A program made the translations under genes and the position numbers. A stretch of 64,000 nt of DNA from JAJYSO01 sp964579505 (lineage in GTDB: Bacteria; Bacteroidota; Bacteroidia; Flavobacteriales; Flavobacteriaceae): positions 1-64,000 of the forward strand of contig CAZOGC010000013.1 in assembly GCA_964579505.1 (NCBI GenBank). Direction: 5' to 3'. Below are positions 26,662 to 34,261 of the stretch, piece by piece; within the stretch, counting starts at the first letter, position 1; the number at the start of each line of letters is the position of its first letter. The notes under the pieces were generated by a model that had not been told where the DNA came from, ran no database searches, and was given only the letters and a program-made list of their open reading frames with translations.

Positions 26662-26675
26662 CGGCCAATTTCTAC

Positions 26676-26683
26676 TAAATTTG
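26676..26683 (+). promoter_or_regulatory. Possible internal promoter TAAATTTG before paaH
   Basis: TAAATTTG matches TAnnTTTG and lies 27 bases upstream of the paaH ATG and 14 bases after the paaG stop. It may give paaH and kdsB expression independent of the paa operator. Confidence 0.35.
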
Positions 26684-26710
26684 GCATTAAAAAACTAAAA
26701 TAAGGAATAC

Positions 26711-27889
26711 ATGAACGTTGCTATAATAGGAGCCGGAACGATGGGAAGCGGAATTGCACAGGTTGCTGCCACTGCCGGATGTACCGTAAAGGTATTTGAC
26801 ACCCAAACTCAGGCATTAAAGAAAAGTGAAGAAGCTTTAGAAAAAATTCTTCAACATATTGTACACAAAGGACGTATTACTGCTGAAGAAAAAAGCGAAA
26901 TTCAACAAAATATTACCTACGTTAACGATATTCAATCACTTAGCGAAGCAGAATTGACCATTGAAGCTATTGTTGAAAATACTAATGTTAAACAAAATGT
27001 ATTCAAACAGTTAGAAAATATACAAAGCACTAAATCAATTATTGCTTCTAATACTTCATCTATACCCATTGCTTCTATCGCTTCAGCTTTAGAACATCCT
27101 GAACGTGTTATAGGGCTACACTTTTTTAACCCGGCACCTTTGATGGCGCTGGTTGAAATTATTCCGGCGGTTCAGACATCAGCAGCCGTAACGGAAAAAA
27201 CGATACAAATTATTGCTGACTGGAATAAAGTGGGTGCGTTAGCTAAAGACACTCCCGGGTTTATTGTAAACCGCATTGCCCGCCCTTTTTATGGAGAGGC
27301 GTTACGTATGTATGAAGAAGGGGTGGCTAGTTTTACGCAGATAGATAGAGCGATGAAAGAATTAGGCGGATTTAGAATGGGCCCTTTTCAGCTAATGGAT
27401 TTTATTGGAAATGATGTAAACTACAAGGTGACAGAAACCGTGTTTACAGAGTTTTATTACGATTCGCGCTATAAGCCCTCGTTTACTCAAAAACGTCATG
27501 CACAGGCCGGATATTTAGGTAGAAAGTCGGGTAGGGGCTTCTATTTTTATAAAGATGGAAAAGTAGATGCGGTTAAACACCCTGATTTTTATAAAGGAGA
27601 TATCAATCAGCAACAAGCGCAGAAAATTCTCGATCGTATATTGGTGATGCTCATTAACGAAGCAGCTGATGCTTTGTTTTTAAATATAGCTTCGGCTAAA
27701 GACATTGATTTGGCTATGACTAAAGGAGTAAATTATCCCAAGGGGTTGTTAGTCTGGGCTAATGAAAAAGGAATTGACTGGTGCGTATCTCAAATGGATG
27801 CGCTGTATAATGAGTATCATGAGGAACGCTACCGTTGTAGCCCATTGTTACGCAAAATGAATAAAGAACATACACTATTTCAATTTTAA
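26711..27889 (+). CDS. paaH: 3-hydroxyacyl-CoA dehydrogenase (PaaH-like)
   Basis: A 392-residue NAD-dependent enzyme that oxidises the 3-hydroxyadipyl-CoA intermediate of phenylacetate breakdown. The Rossmann motif is MNVAIIGAGTMGSGIAQVAA. The HCDH signature follows (VIGLHFFNPAPLMALVEII, then KDTPGFIVNRIARPFYGEALRM). Two C-terminal domains follow (GPFQLMDFIGNDVNYKV; DIDLAMTKGVNYPKGLLVWANEKG). The duplicated C-terminal domain and the length fit PaaH better than general fatty-acid FadB-type fusions. It lies 49 bases after paaG. Confidence 0.92.
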   Translation: MNVAIIGAGTMGSGIAQVAATAGCTVKVFDTQTQALKKSEEALEKILQHIVHKGRITAEEKSEIQQNITYVNDIQSLSEAELTIEAIVENTNVKQNVFKQLENIQSTKSIIASNTSSIPIASIASALEHPERVIGLHFFNPAPLMALVEIIPAVQTSAAVTEKTIQIIADWNKVGALAKDTPGFIVNRIARPFYGEALRMYEEGVASFTQIDRAMKELGGFRMGPFQLMDFIGNDVNYKVTETVFTEFYYDSRYKPSFTQKRHAQAGYLGRKSGRGFYFYKDGKVDAVKHPDFYKGDINQQQAQKILDRILVMLINEAADALFLNIASAKDIDLAMTKGVNYPKGLLVWANEKGIDWCVSQMDALYNEYHEERYRCSPLLRKMNKEHTLFQF

Positions 27890-27901
27890 TCGAAATCATT
27901 T

Positions 27902-28654
27902 ATGAATAAGTCGTTAAAAATTGTGGCTATGATTCCGGCGCGATTAGATTCTACGCGTTTTCCCGGTAAATTACTAAAAGATTTATGTGGTAAATCTGTT
28001 ATTTTGCGAACCTATGAAGCCACGGTTGCTACCGATTTATTTGATGCAGTGTATGTGGTAACTGATAGCACAGAAATTTTTAAAGAGATTACAAACCACG
28101 GCGGAAAGGCTCTTTACAGCGATACCCAACACGCTTGCGGAAGTGATCGTATAGCAGAGGCCGCCACAAAAATAGAAGCTGATATTGTAGTAAATGTACA
28201 AGGAGATGAGCCTTTTACCTCTAAACAAGTGTTAGAAAAACTGCTGACTGTTTTTGCCGAAGATGAAGCACAAGAAATAGATTTAGCAACTCCTATGATG
28301 CCCTTACAAGATGATAGCGAAATAGAAAACCCCAATAACGTGAAAGTAATAACCGATAAAGCGGGCTTTGCTTTGTACTTTTCGCGCGCGGTAATACCGT
28401 ATCCACGAAGTAAGACAGAAAAAACGATTTATCATAAACACATAGGTATTTATGCCTTTAGAAAACATGCGCTACTAGATTTTTCTCGACTAGAAATGCA
28501 AGCATTAGAGGCTACTGAAAAAATTGAATGTATCCGATTTTTAGAATATGGAAAACGCATAAAAATGATACCGGTAAATGAGCAAAACGTGGGGATTGAC
28601 ACCCCGGAAGATTTAGAGAATGCACGTTTTTTGTTTCGTAAAATATCGAGTTAG
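27902..28654 (+). CDS. kdsB: 3-deoxy-manno-octulosonate cytidylyltransferase
   Basis: A 250-residue enzyme that activates KDO with CTP for lipopolysaccharide core synthesis in the cytoplasm. The N-terminal nucleotide-binding motif is MIPARLDSTRFPGKLLKDLCGKSVILRTYE, followed by VVTDSTEI, CGSDRIAEA, VVNVQGDEPF and the C-terminal VNEQNVGIDTPEDLENAR. It starts 12 bases after paaH, so it appears to ride on the phenylacetate operon even though its product is essential for the outer membrane. The internal promoter upstream of paaH may supply basal expression. The foreign-looking island begins just beyond it. Confidence 0.96.
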   Translation: MNKSLKIVAMIPARLDSTRFPGKLLKDLCGKSVILRTYEATVATDLFDAVYVVTDSTEIFKEITNHGGKALYSDTQHACGSDRIAEAATKIEADIVVNVQGDEPFTSKQVLEKLLTVFAEDEAQEIDLATPMMPLQDDSEIENPNNVKVITDKAGFALYFSRAVIPYPRSKTEKTIYHKHIGIYAFRKHALLDFSRLEMQALEATEKIECIRFLEYGKRIKMIPVNEQNVGIDTPEDLENARFLFRKISS

Positions 28655-28701
28655 TGGCAAGCATAAACGACAGACGTCTAAAGAGAAACTAAATAGTAAA
28701 A

Positions 28702-29397
28702 ATGAAAATTGACACAACATTTAACGTTTATTCAGACGCAAACGGTGGCGACCCGGACAGCACAAGTCTAACACTTCGTTCCTACCATAAAATGTTATGG
28801 AGTAAGAAATTGCCAAACGGACAAAATTTTAAGTTGACAGACAAAAAAAGTGGCGTGTATTTATTTCATAGTTCAGGACTTGGAGAATTTTTATTGGGAA
28901 GTGACGCAATTACTCATTCATACAGAAATCACAAACGCAAAACTTGGCTGACACAACAAATTCAAGACGATGTTCAAGAACTGTTTGACACAGGTTCGAC
29001 AATTGGAGCATATACTCTTTTTCCAAACAAACGGGTTGACAAACAACACACAATAAATCAAGCTCGTGGAGTAAATAGCCTAATTGACGACAGATTCGAC
29101 TTGACTTTGGAATGTATCAGACTTTTTTACGCAGGACAACAAAGCCCACTTTACGACACATTTAAGCGTTACAAAAACTTCTTTGACTTGTTTGGCAATT
29201 TCAAAGGTTACATTGACTTTTTCTTACTCAACGACCTTGTTGACGAAAATGAGAATATTAAGTTTTACTTACCGTTTGACAATTTCAAAACAAGACCAAC
29301 ATTTGCGGACATAGAAGAATATTTGACTTTCAAGAAAGGAGTAATGGACTTTATAAAAGCACGCAATAAACGAATTGACAACTATGCTAACCGATAG
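28702..29397 (+). CDS. Hypothetical protein, probably DUF6994 family
   Basis: A 231-residue soluble protein. The opening MKIDTTFNVYSDANGGDPDSTSLTLRSYHKMLWSKKLPNG resembles a family of accessory-genome proteins (I believe DUF6994) whose function is unknown. Other visible features are YLFHSSGLGEFLLGSDAITHSY, WLTQQIQDDVQELFDTG and YTLFPNKRVDKQHTINQARGVNSLIDDRFDLTLECIRLFYAG. There is no signal peptide, membrane helix or nuclease motif. Codon use (GAC, AAC and ACA heavy) differs from the paa genes beside it, suggesting recent transfer. It is the first unit of the cassette-like island. Confidence 0.65.
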   Translation: MKIDTTFNVYSDANGGDPDSTSLTLRSYHKMLWSKKLPNGQNFKLTDKKSGVYLFHSSGLGEFLLGSDAITHSYRNHKRKTWLTQQIQDDVQELFDTGSTIGAYTLFPNKRVDKQHTINQARGVNSLIDDRFDLTLECIRLFYAGQQSPLYDTFKRYKNFFDLFGNFKGYIDFFLLNDLVDENENIKFYLPFDNFKTRPTFADIEEYLTFKKGVMDFIKARNKRIDNYANR

Positions 29398-29410
29398 ACG
29401 ATAAAACAAA

Positions 29411-29440
29411 TACCAGCCACTAACAAACGGCTTTCCAAAG
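29411..29440 (+). repeat. Cassette tail core, copy 1
   Basis: TAACAAACGGCTTTCC (29421-29436) matches the core of the two longer tails (TTAGCAAACAGTTTTCC in copy 3). It is preceded by ACCAGCC, the complement of the GGCTGG of those tails. It lies in the 57 bases between the first and second genes of the island. Confidence 0.4.
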
Positions 29441-29454
29441 AACATGTAAATGAG

Positions 29455-30059
29455 ATGAGAATAATAGAATGGAATTGTCAAGGAGCATTTAGAAATAAAA
29501 ACAAGGAAATTTTCGAGCTAAATCCTGACATACTAATCATACCAGAATGTGAACAGGAAGAAAAATTGAAATTTGGAAAACTCACACCCAAACCGAACGA
29601 TTTTATTTGGTATGGAGCCGCAGGGAAAAAAGGAATAGGAATATTTTCTTACTCAAATTATAGATTTAAAATTTTAAAAGAATTTAACCCTGAATTTAGG
29701 TATATAATTCCCATAATCGCTTCTAACAAGGAAAACTCATTCTTGTTGTTTGCCATTTGGGCAATGAACAATAAAGAAAACCATTATCGAGATATATCGG
29801 ACAAATTTGGATTGAAAATTTTAAAAGCAAAGTATCAATTTCTGACACATATTCAGACTTTACGACAAGACACTTGTCTAAATTGACTGAAAATACGAAA
29901 AATAAATATCGAGATGAATGGAAAAATATTACGAATTTGGCAAATTGTTTAGACAAAGAAAACGTAGATAAAAACAAGTTGAAGTTGCTTAGAAAAAACA
30001 TTCTAACTTTAAAAGAAATTGACAATTTAACGGAAGAACTAAAACAAAGCGGCTGTTAG
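29455..30059 (+). pseudogene. Broken endonuclease/exonuclease/phosphatase-like gene fused to an unrelated tail
   Basis: The first reading frame (29455-29886) opens with MRIIEWNCQGAFRNKNKEI and LNPDILIIPECE, the N-terminal strand and Asn/Glu metal-site motifs of EEP-fold nucleases. It runs to AIWAMNNKEN and then loses homology. In the -1 frame the expected continuation RYIGQIW appears at 29790-29810. That frame then changes at once into unrelated helical sequence (IENFKSKVSISDTYSDFTTR and on to LTEELKQSGC, stop at 30057-30059). So there is both a frameshift near 29776-29792 and a fusion. The catalytic Asp/His half of the nuclease is absent, so it should be inactive. Confidence 0.65.
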
Positions 30060-30096
30060 CAAACAATTTTCATGGGGCTGGTAAACGTCTTCGATT
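30011..30096 (+). repeat. Extended direct repeat, left copy
   Basis: This 86-bp segment is nearly identical to 30889-30976. It encodes KEIDNLTEELKQSGC-stop at the end of the chimeric gene, then the non-coding core GGCTGTTAGCAAACA and GGCTGGTAAACGTCTTCGATT. The two copies flank the lipoprotein gene. Confidence 0.8.
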
Positions 30097-30209
30097 GAAA
30101 GATTTTTACTATATTTAGGATGTCATCTTCTAATAAAATAGGTGGTAAATGCCGTCTTTGGTAAGCACTGCGTTAGTTGTCATTGTAATAAACACCAATT
30201 TAATGCGAA

Positions 30210-30908
30210 ATGAATTTTAAAAAAACCATTCTTCTTTTAATTATATGTGCAAGTGTTAACTTGTTTTATTCTTGTAATAATAATAAACCTAATGCTCCAA
30301 TAGTTTCGACGAATAAGTGGGATTTTAAATCGCTAAAGGAAAAAGCAAATGAGAATCTTGATAGCACTATGTGGAATGACACATTATTTAATCGGGATAT
30401 GAAAGCATTTACAAAATATAAAAAAGAGTACGAAAAATACCCGTTAAGTAATAATCCTTTCCCAGTTGCCGATTACCACTTTGCGGTATATCAAAAGCCA
30501 TATACAATAAAGATAGATTCTCTCATTTTTAAAGGAGTTCAAATTGGAGAATATAACGAACCCCAAGAAGATAGCGTAATAACCAAACTAATGCTGATTG
30601 TGTTGACAAATAATGACAGTATAGAAGTAAATGCTTTTGTTAATTCTAGAAATTGTCCCTATTTAACGGCTCAAGGGTATTACAAATTCAACAACAATGA
30701 ATACAAATGGGTGTTTTCATCATCACCTGACGGTTATTCTACATTGTTTTTTAGTATGAAACTTTTTGATTTACGTTTTGGAAAAACCATTGTAATTTAC
30801 CCTCAAAAAAATCATTCATTTTATTATAATCAGATTGAATTGTCCCCAGACGACTTTGCTAATATAGAAGGTTATCTTAAAGCAATAAAAAAGAAATTGA
30901 CAAATTAA
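30210..30908 (+). CDS. Hypothetical lipoprotein inside the cassette-like island
   Basis: A 232-residue protein with a lipoprotein signal peptide (MNFKKTILLLIICASVNLFYSC, lipidated Cys at 22). The rest is a soluble, Tyr/Asn/Lys-rich domain with alternating strand-like segments (PFPVADYHFAVYQKP, ITKLMLIVLTNNDSIEVNAFVNSRNC, LRFGKTIVIYPQKNHSFYY). I do not recognise a family. Its stop falls at the start of the right-hand direct repeat, and the same repeat lies just upstream, so the gene is precisely framed by the two copies. It is probably anchored in a membrane facing the periplasm. Confidence 0.65.
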   Translation: MNFKKTILLLIICASVNLFYSCNNNKPNAPIVSTNKWDFKSLKEKANENLDSTMWNDTLFNRDMKAFTKYKKEYEKYPLSNNPFPVADYHFAVYQKPYTIKIDSLIFKGVQIGEYNEPQEDSVITKLMLIVLTNNDSIEVNAFVNSRNCPYLTAQGYYKFNNNEYKWVFSSSPDGYSTLFFSMKLFDLRFGKTIVIYPQKNHSFYYNQIELSPDDFANIEGYLKAIKKKLTN

Positions 30909-30976
30909 CGGAAAGACTAAAACGAAGCGGCTGTTAGCAAACAGTTTTCCGCAATGGCTGGTAAACGTCTTCGATT
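30889..30976 (+). repeat. Extended direct repeat, right copy
   Basis: It matches 30011-30096 with few differences. In the frame used by the left copy it would encode KEIDKLTERLKRSGC-stop, but here the upstream gene stops early in another frame. It ends in the same GGCTGGTAAACGTCTTCGATT sequence. Confidence 0.8.
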
Positions 30977-31137
30977 AACATTTGGTGGTGAAAACCTGCT
31001 CCCTCGAGCCGTAAACCGTTAACGATAACCTATAAAAAATAAAATCCTGATGAAAAAATGCAATTCGTTTGTATTATAATATATATTATGTAAAATAGAA
31101 TATTTTATTAACCATCTCCCCATTCAAATCATTTCGA

Positions 31138-31695
31138 TTAATCCTTTTCTACTGAGAGTTTTATATTTCCTCTAAAACTCATTACAGAACGCTGTATACT
31201 CGAGACAATTAAATCAGCGGTGCCGTTTGGATAAATTTTGAGAGAAACACTATAGATGTCGGCTGTTCTATTTTTATCGGCTATGGTAAATTTAATACGG
31301 GTGTATTTTTCATTTCGTTGTATGGTGTGGTTATTTGGCTTTCCTGAAAATTCAATTCCATTATCTTGTGCATTCATATTACCGGCTGTATACTGTTCTC
31401 CATAAAATGGTAAATCAGCAGATACGGAGTCTTTTTTTACGGTTAAAAAATACCCGTTTCCTGAAATGTCAATTGCAGCGGCAGAACTACCGTAAGCTGC
31501 TAAGTTTAATTGCTGCGCAGCTTGGTTTAATGCATGAGAAGCCTGGGGATAAGCTGCCGAAAAAATTATCGTGTAATCTTTATGCAGTAGTTTTTGCTCA
31601 ACTTTTTGTTGTTTAGCTGCTTTAGTGACTGCACTTTTGGGGCTTTTACAGCTCCAAATAAAGAACACGCAAAGAAGAAAACCCCAATACTTCAT
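31138..31695 (-). CDS. DUF4251 lipoprotein
   Basis: A 185-residue protein starting at MKYWGFLLCVFFIWSCKSPKSA, a lipoprotein signal peptide with Cys at about 16. The C-terminal two thirds match the Bacteroidota family DUF4251: SLPFYGEQYTAG, NGIEFSGKPNNHTIQ, SVSLKIYPNGTADLIVSSIQRSVMSFRGNI. A GTG at 31713 is in frame but lies at the expected transcription start behind TACCTTTA (31716-31723, minus strand, one mismatch to TAnnTTTG), so the ATG at 31695 is preferred. The function is unknown. It is the first chromosomal-looking gene to the right of the island. Confidence 0.85.
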   Translation of the reverse strand: MKYWGFLLCVFFIWSCKSPKSAVTKAAKQQKVEQKLLHKDYTIIFSAAYPQASHALNQAAQQLNLAAYGSSAAAIDISGNGYFLTVKKDSVSADLPFYGEQYTAGNMNAQDNGIEFSGKPNNHTIQRNEKYTRIKFTIADKNRTADIYSVSLKIYPNGTADLIVSSIQRSVMSFRGNIKLSVEKD

Positions 31696-31757
31696 AATAG
31701 CTAATTTTATCACCCTAAAGGTATGAAAAGCAGCTAATAACAGCTACCTTTTGATAA

Positions 31758-33275
31758 CTAATTTTTAAGGTAATCCCCCTCCTCTACTGTAGGGAAAAAG
31801 GTTTCATAAGAGTGAATATTTTCTCGTATTTTTTTATAAATCAATCGTCTGTTTAGCTGTGAAAGATCGGTACATCCTGAGGCCGCAAAGAGCTCAAGAA
31901 AATCTTCAACCGTTCGGCGTTGGTAGTTCATGACACGTCTCCATTTGTCTTCAACATTCAGCCCTCGTATTAGTTTAGGGTTGTTTGTGGTAATACCGGT
32001 TGGACAGGTGTTTTTATCGCATTTCAAGGCTTGAATGCAGCCTAATGCTATCATCATTCCACGTGCAGAGTTACAAATATCAGCGCCAATACAAAGTGCT
32101 TTAAAAATATCAAAAGCCGTAAAGATTTTGGTGGCGGTAAGTACTTTAATATCTTTTTTTAAGTTGTATCCTCTTAAGGTGTCAATTGCAAAAATTAACC
32201 CTTCTTCCCACGGCATTCCTACGTAGTTAGAAAAGTCTATAGGAGCGGCTCCGGTACCTCCTTCTGCCCCATCAACGGTAATAAAATCAGGTTTTATACC
32301 GGTTTCTACCATTTTTTCACAAATTTCTATAAACTCGTGTTTACTCCCTATACACAGTTTGAATCCTACCGGTTTGCCATTACAGAGTTCGCGCAGTTGT
32401 TGTACAAATTGCAACAATCCTTCGGCATTGTGGAAAGCAGAATGACTAAATGGAGAAATAACATCGGTATGGGGTTCTACGCCTCTAATTTTGGCAATTT
32501 CTTCGTTGTTTTTTGCTGCGGGTAGAACTCCTCCGTGCCCGGGTTTAGCTCCTTGTGATAGTTTAATTTCAACCATTTTTACTTCCGGCCAATTAGCTTT
32601 CTCCTCAAAAATTTTAGGGTCAAAATGTCCGTCTTTGGTTCTGCAGCCAAAATAAGCGGTTCCTAATTCCCATACTAAGTCGCCTCCCATACGGTGGTAT
32701 GAAGAAATTCCTCCTTCTCCGGTGTCGTGAAAAAAATTCCCGGCTTTGGCTCCTTTATTAAGTGCCATAACGGCATTTTTACTAAGGGAGCCGAAACTCA
32801 TAGCAGAGATGTTAAATAAACTAGAAGAATACGGTTGTTTACAAGATGGGCCACCCACAGTTTGGCGTGGTGGTGCGTCGAGTACTTCAGCAGTATAAAT
32901 ACTGTGTTTCATAAAGGAGAAAAACTCGGCGTTTACGTCAAGTTCGGTTCCAAACGGATGGGTTGTATCATCTGCTAATTTTGCTCTAGAATATATATAT
33001 GATCGATGGTTGCGGTCTATAGGTTTTCCATCTGTATTGTCTTCTACAAAATATTGATGCAATTCAGGGCCAATCATTTCTAATAAATAACGCATGTGTC
33101 CTAATAGTGGAAAGTTGCGCAAAATGGTGTGTCTTTTTTGAAAAATGTCATACATACCAATGATAAACAAAATAATGCCTATGCCGGCAAACCCCCAGGC
33201 GGGCCAAATTATAGTACAGATAACAATGGCAGCTACAATAAGCATGACAAATGTAAAACGAATAGCTTCTCTCAT
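31758..33275 (-). CDS. FMN-binding glutamate synthase-related protein
   Basis: A 505-residue protein with two N-terminal hydrophobic helices (FTFVMLIVAAIVICTIIWPAWGFAGIGIILFIIGMYDIF). A GltB-type FMN/Fe-S central domain follows (ISAMSFGSLSKNAVMALNKGAKAG, GGISSYH, LSQGAKPGHGGVLP, DFITVDGAEGGTGAAP, CIQALKCDKNTCPTGITTNNP). The Cys cluster in that last segment binds the iron-sulphur centre. It lacks the glutaminase domain of true glutamate synthase, so it is a membrane-attached relative of unknown electron donor and product. It is a single-gene unit. Confidence 0.92.
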   Translation of the reverse strand: MREAIRFTFVMLIVAAIVICTIIWPAWGFAGIGIILFIIGMYDIFQKRHTILRNFPLLGHMRYLLEMIGPELHQYFVEDNTDGKPIDRNHRSYIYSRAKLADDTTHPFGTELDVNAEFFSFMKHSIYTAEVLDAPPRQTVGGPSCKQPYSSSLFNISAMSFGSLSKNAVMALNKGAKAGNFFHDTGEGGISSYHRMGGDLVWELGTAYFGCRTKDGHFDPKIFEEKANWPEVKMVEIKLSQGAKPGHGGVLPAAKNNEEIAKIRGVEPHTDVISPFSHSAFHNAEGLLQFVQQLRELCNGKPVGFKLCIGSKHEFIEICEKMVETGIKPDFITVDGAEGGTGAAPIDFSNYVGMPWEEGLIFAIDTLRGYNLKKDIKVLTATKIFTAFDIFKALCIGADICNSARGMMIALGCIQALKCDKNTCPTGITTNNPKLIRGLNVEDKWRRVMNYQRRTVEDFLELFAASGCTDLSQLNRRLIYKKIRENIHSYETFFPTVEEGDYLKN

Positions 33276-33443
33276 ATTAAAGTCGATTTTTATTACTAAT
33301 AAATGATATGAAATATAAAGCTACAAAAGATTAAGGAAGAATAATAAAATTGTGTCTATATAGTTTGGTTCTAAATAATTATTAGTAAAAAGTTAATAAT
33401 TTACTAAGCTTTAAAATCCGTTTTGTGGAGTGTAAAACTAGGT

Positions 33444-33451
33444 TATCTTTG
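33444..33451 (+). promoter_or_regulatory. Promoter of the DUF3817 gene, TTTG-N18-TATCTTTG
   Basis: TATCTTTG at 33444-33451, with TTTG at 33422-33425, is a near-ideal Bacteroidota promoter. It lies inside an in-frame TTG-initiated extension and therefore supports the ATG at 33462. Confidence 0.6.
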
Positions 33452-33461
33452 TTCAGAAAAA

Positions 33462-33755
33462 ATGCAGACGAAAGTAAAAATCTTCCGGCTAATCAGCACC
33501 TTAGAGGCAGTTTCTTTTCTCATCTTGCTCTTTATTGCAGTTCCCTTAAAATATGGTTTTGATAACCCCTATTATGTAGAAATTATGGGGCCTATCCACG
33601 GCGGATTGTTTGTGCTGTATGTTATTGGTGCATTTCTTATAAAACCACTTTTAAAATGGACAGGAAAGACGTTGTTTATAACCATTATTTGCTCAATAAT
33701 TCCCTTCGGTCCATTTTACGTAGAAAAGCGCTATTTGCCTAAAAACATTGCTTAA
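33462..33755 (+). CDS. DUF3817 membrane protein
   Basis: A 97-residue membrane protein with three hydrophobic helices. The sequence KIFRLISTLEAVSFLILLFIAVPLKYGFDNPYYVEIMGPIHGGLFVLYVIGAF and the ending SIIPFGPFYVEKR match DUF3817 (YdzA-like) proteins, whose function is unknown. The stop codon overlaps that of the convergent thioesterase gene by four bases, leaving no room for a separate terminator. Confidence 0.9.
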   Translation: MQTKVKIFRLISTLEAVSFLILLFIAVPLKYGFDNPYYVEIMGPIHGGLFVLYVIGAFLIKPLLKWTGKTLFITIICSIIPFGPFYVEKRYLPKNIA

Positions 33756-34138
33756 GAAAGGCGGTCTTTTACGTATTCTACCTTGGTTTTTCCATGAGGC
33801 TTGGGCTTTCCGTTTTCATCTACGTTTACCATCACAATTTTGTCAACGGTAATAATGCTTTGTCGCGTCATTTTATTGCGTACTTCGCACGTTAAGGTAA
33901 GCGAAGCAGTACCAAATTTTACTACTTCAATGCCAATTTCTACAATATCTCCTTGGCGAGCGGAACTCTTGAAATCAATTTCGCTCATAAATTTTGTTAC
34001 CACGTGTGGGTTTTCTAACTGAATAATGGCATAGAGAGCGGCTTCTTCATCTATCCACTGCAAAAGCCTACCGCCAAATAAACTTTCGTTGGCATTTAAA
34101 TCTTCCGGTTTTATCCATTTTCTGGTGTGGAAACGCAT
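33752..34138 (-). CDS. Acyl-CoA thioesterase, hotdog fold
   Basis: A 128-residue cytosolic enzyme of the YciA/BFIT type that hydrolyses acyl-CoA to free acid and CoA. Key features are LNANESLFGGRLLQWIDEEAALYA with the catalytic acidic residue on the hotdog helix, VVTKFMSEIDFKSSARQGDIVEIGIEVVKFGTASLTLTCEVRN and TVDKIVMVNVDENGKPKPHG. Its upstream region contains TATTTTTG on the minus strand (34156-34163), a perfect promoter match. It is divergent from the SDR gene and convergent with, and overlapping, the DUF3817 gene. Confidence 0.9.
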   Translation of the reverse strand: MRFHTRKWIKPEDLNANESLFGGRLLQWIDEEAALYAIIQLENPHVVTKFMSEIDFKSSARQGDIVEIGIEVVKFGTASLTLTCEVRNKMTRQSIITVDKIVMVNVDENGKPKPHGKTKVEYVKDRLS

Positions 34139-34155
34139 AGTAAAGTTATTTTATT

Positions 34156-34163
34156 CAAAAATA
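34156..34163 (-). promoter_or_regulatory. Promoter -7 element TATTTTTG for the thioesterase gene
   Basis: A perfect TAnnTTTG match on the minus strand, 17 bases before the ATG at 34138. Confidence 0.55.
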
Positions 34164-34239
34164 CGCAATTAACTTGAGGGAGTTTGTATCGTTATTTTAT
34201 TTTTTAGTTAATTGTATAAAGTATGCTTATAGCAATGTT

Positions 34240-34247
34240 TACATTTG
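34240..34247 (+). promoter_or_regulatory. Promoter -7 element TACATTTG for the SDR gene
   Basis: TACATTTG matches TAnnTTTG and lies 14 bases before the ATG at 34262. A possible upstream TTG lies at 34212-34214. Confidence 0.5.
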
Positions 34248-34261
34248 AAAAAAATTGAGAT

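Larger units (their letters stand above)
28655..31030 (+). mobile_element. Cassette-like gene island (three unrelated genes with related tails)
   Basis: Between kdsB and the DUF4251 gene lie three same-strand genes with no functional link. Each is followed by non-coding sequence sharing a TARCAAAC-RGYTTTYC core (29420-29436, 30056-30071, 30934-30950). The last two tails belong to an 86-88 bp direct repeat. The first gene uses GAC much more than its neighbours, which favour GAT, and the second gene is a broken chimera. No integrase, transposase or IS end was seen. The overall form resembles an integron-like or recombination-built cassette array, but no consensus attC core could be confirmed. 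Confidence 0.45.

Noticed and set aside
28655..31030. Integron with standard attC sites
   Set aside because: The GTTAGC and GTTAAC motifs present do not fit the GTTRRRY core, no paired R/L boxes could be aligned and no integrase gene is in the window. I kept only the weaker cassette-like description.
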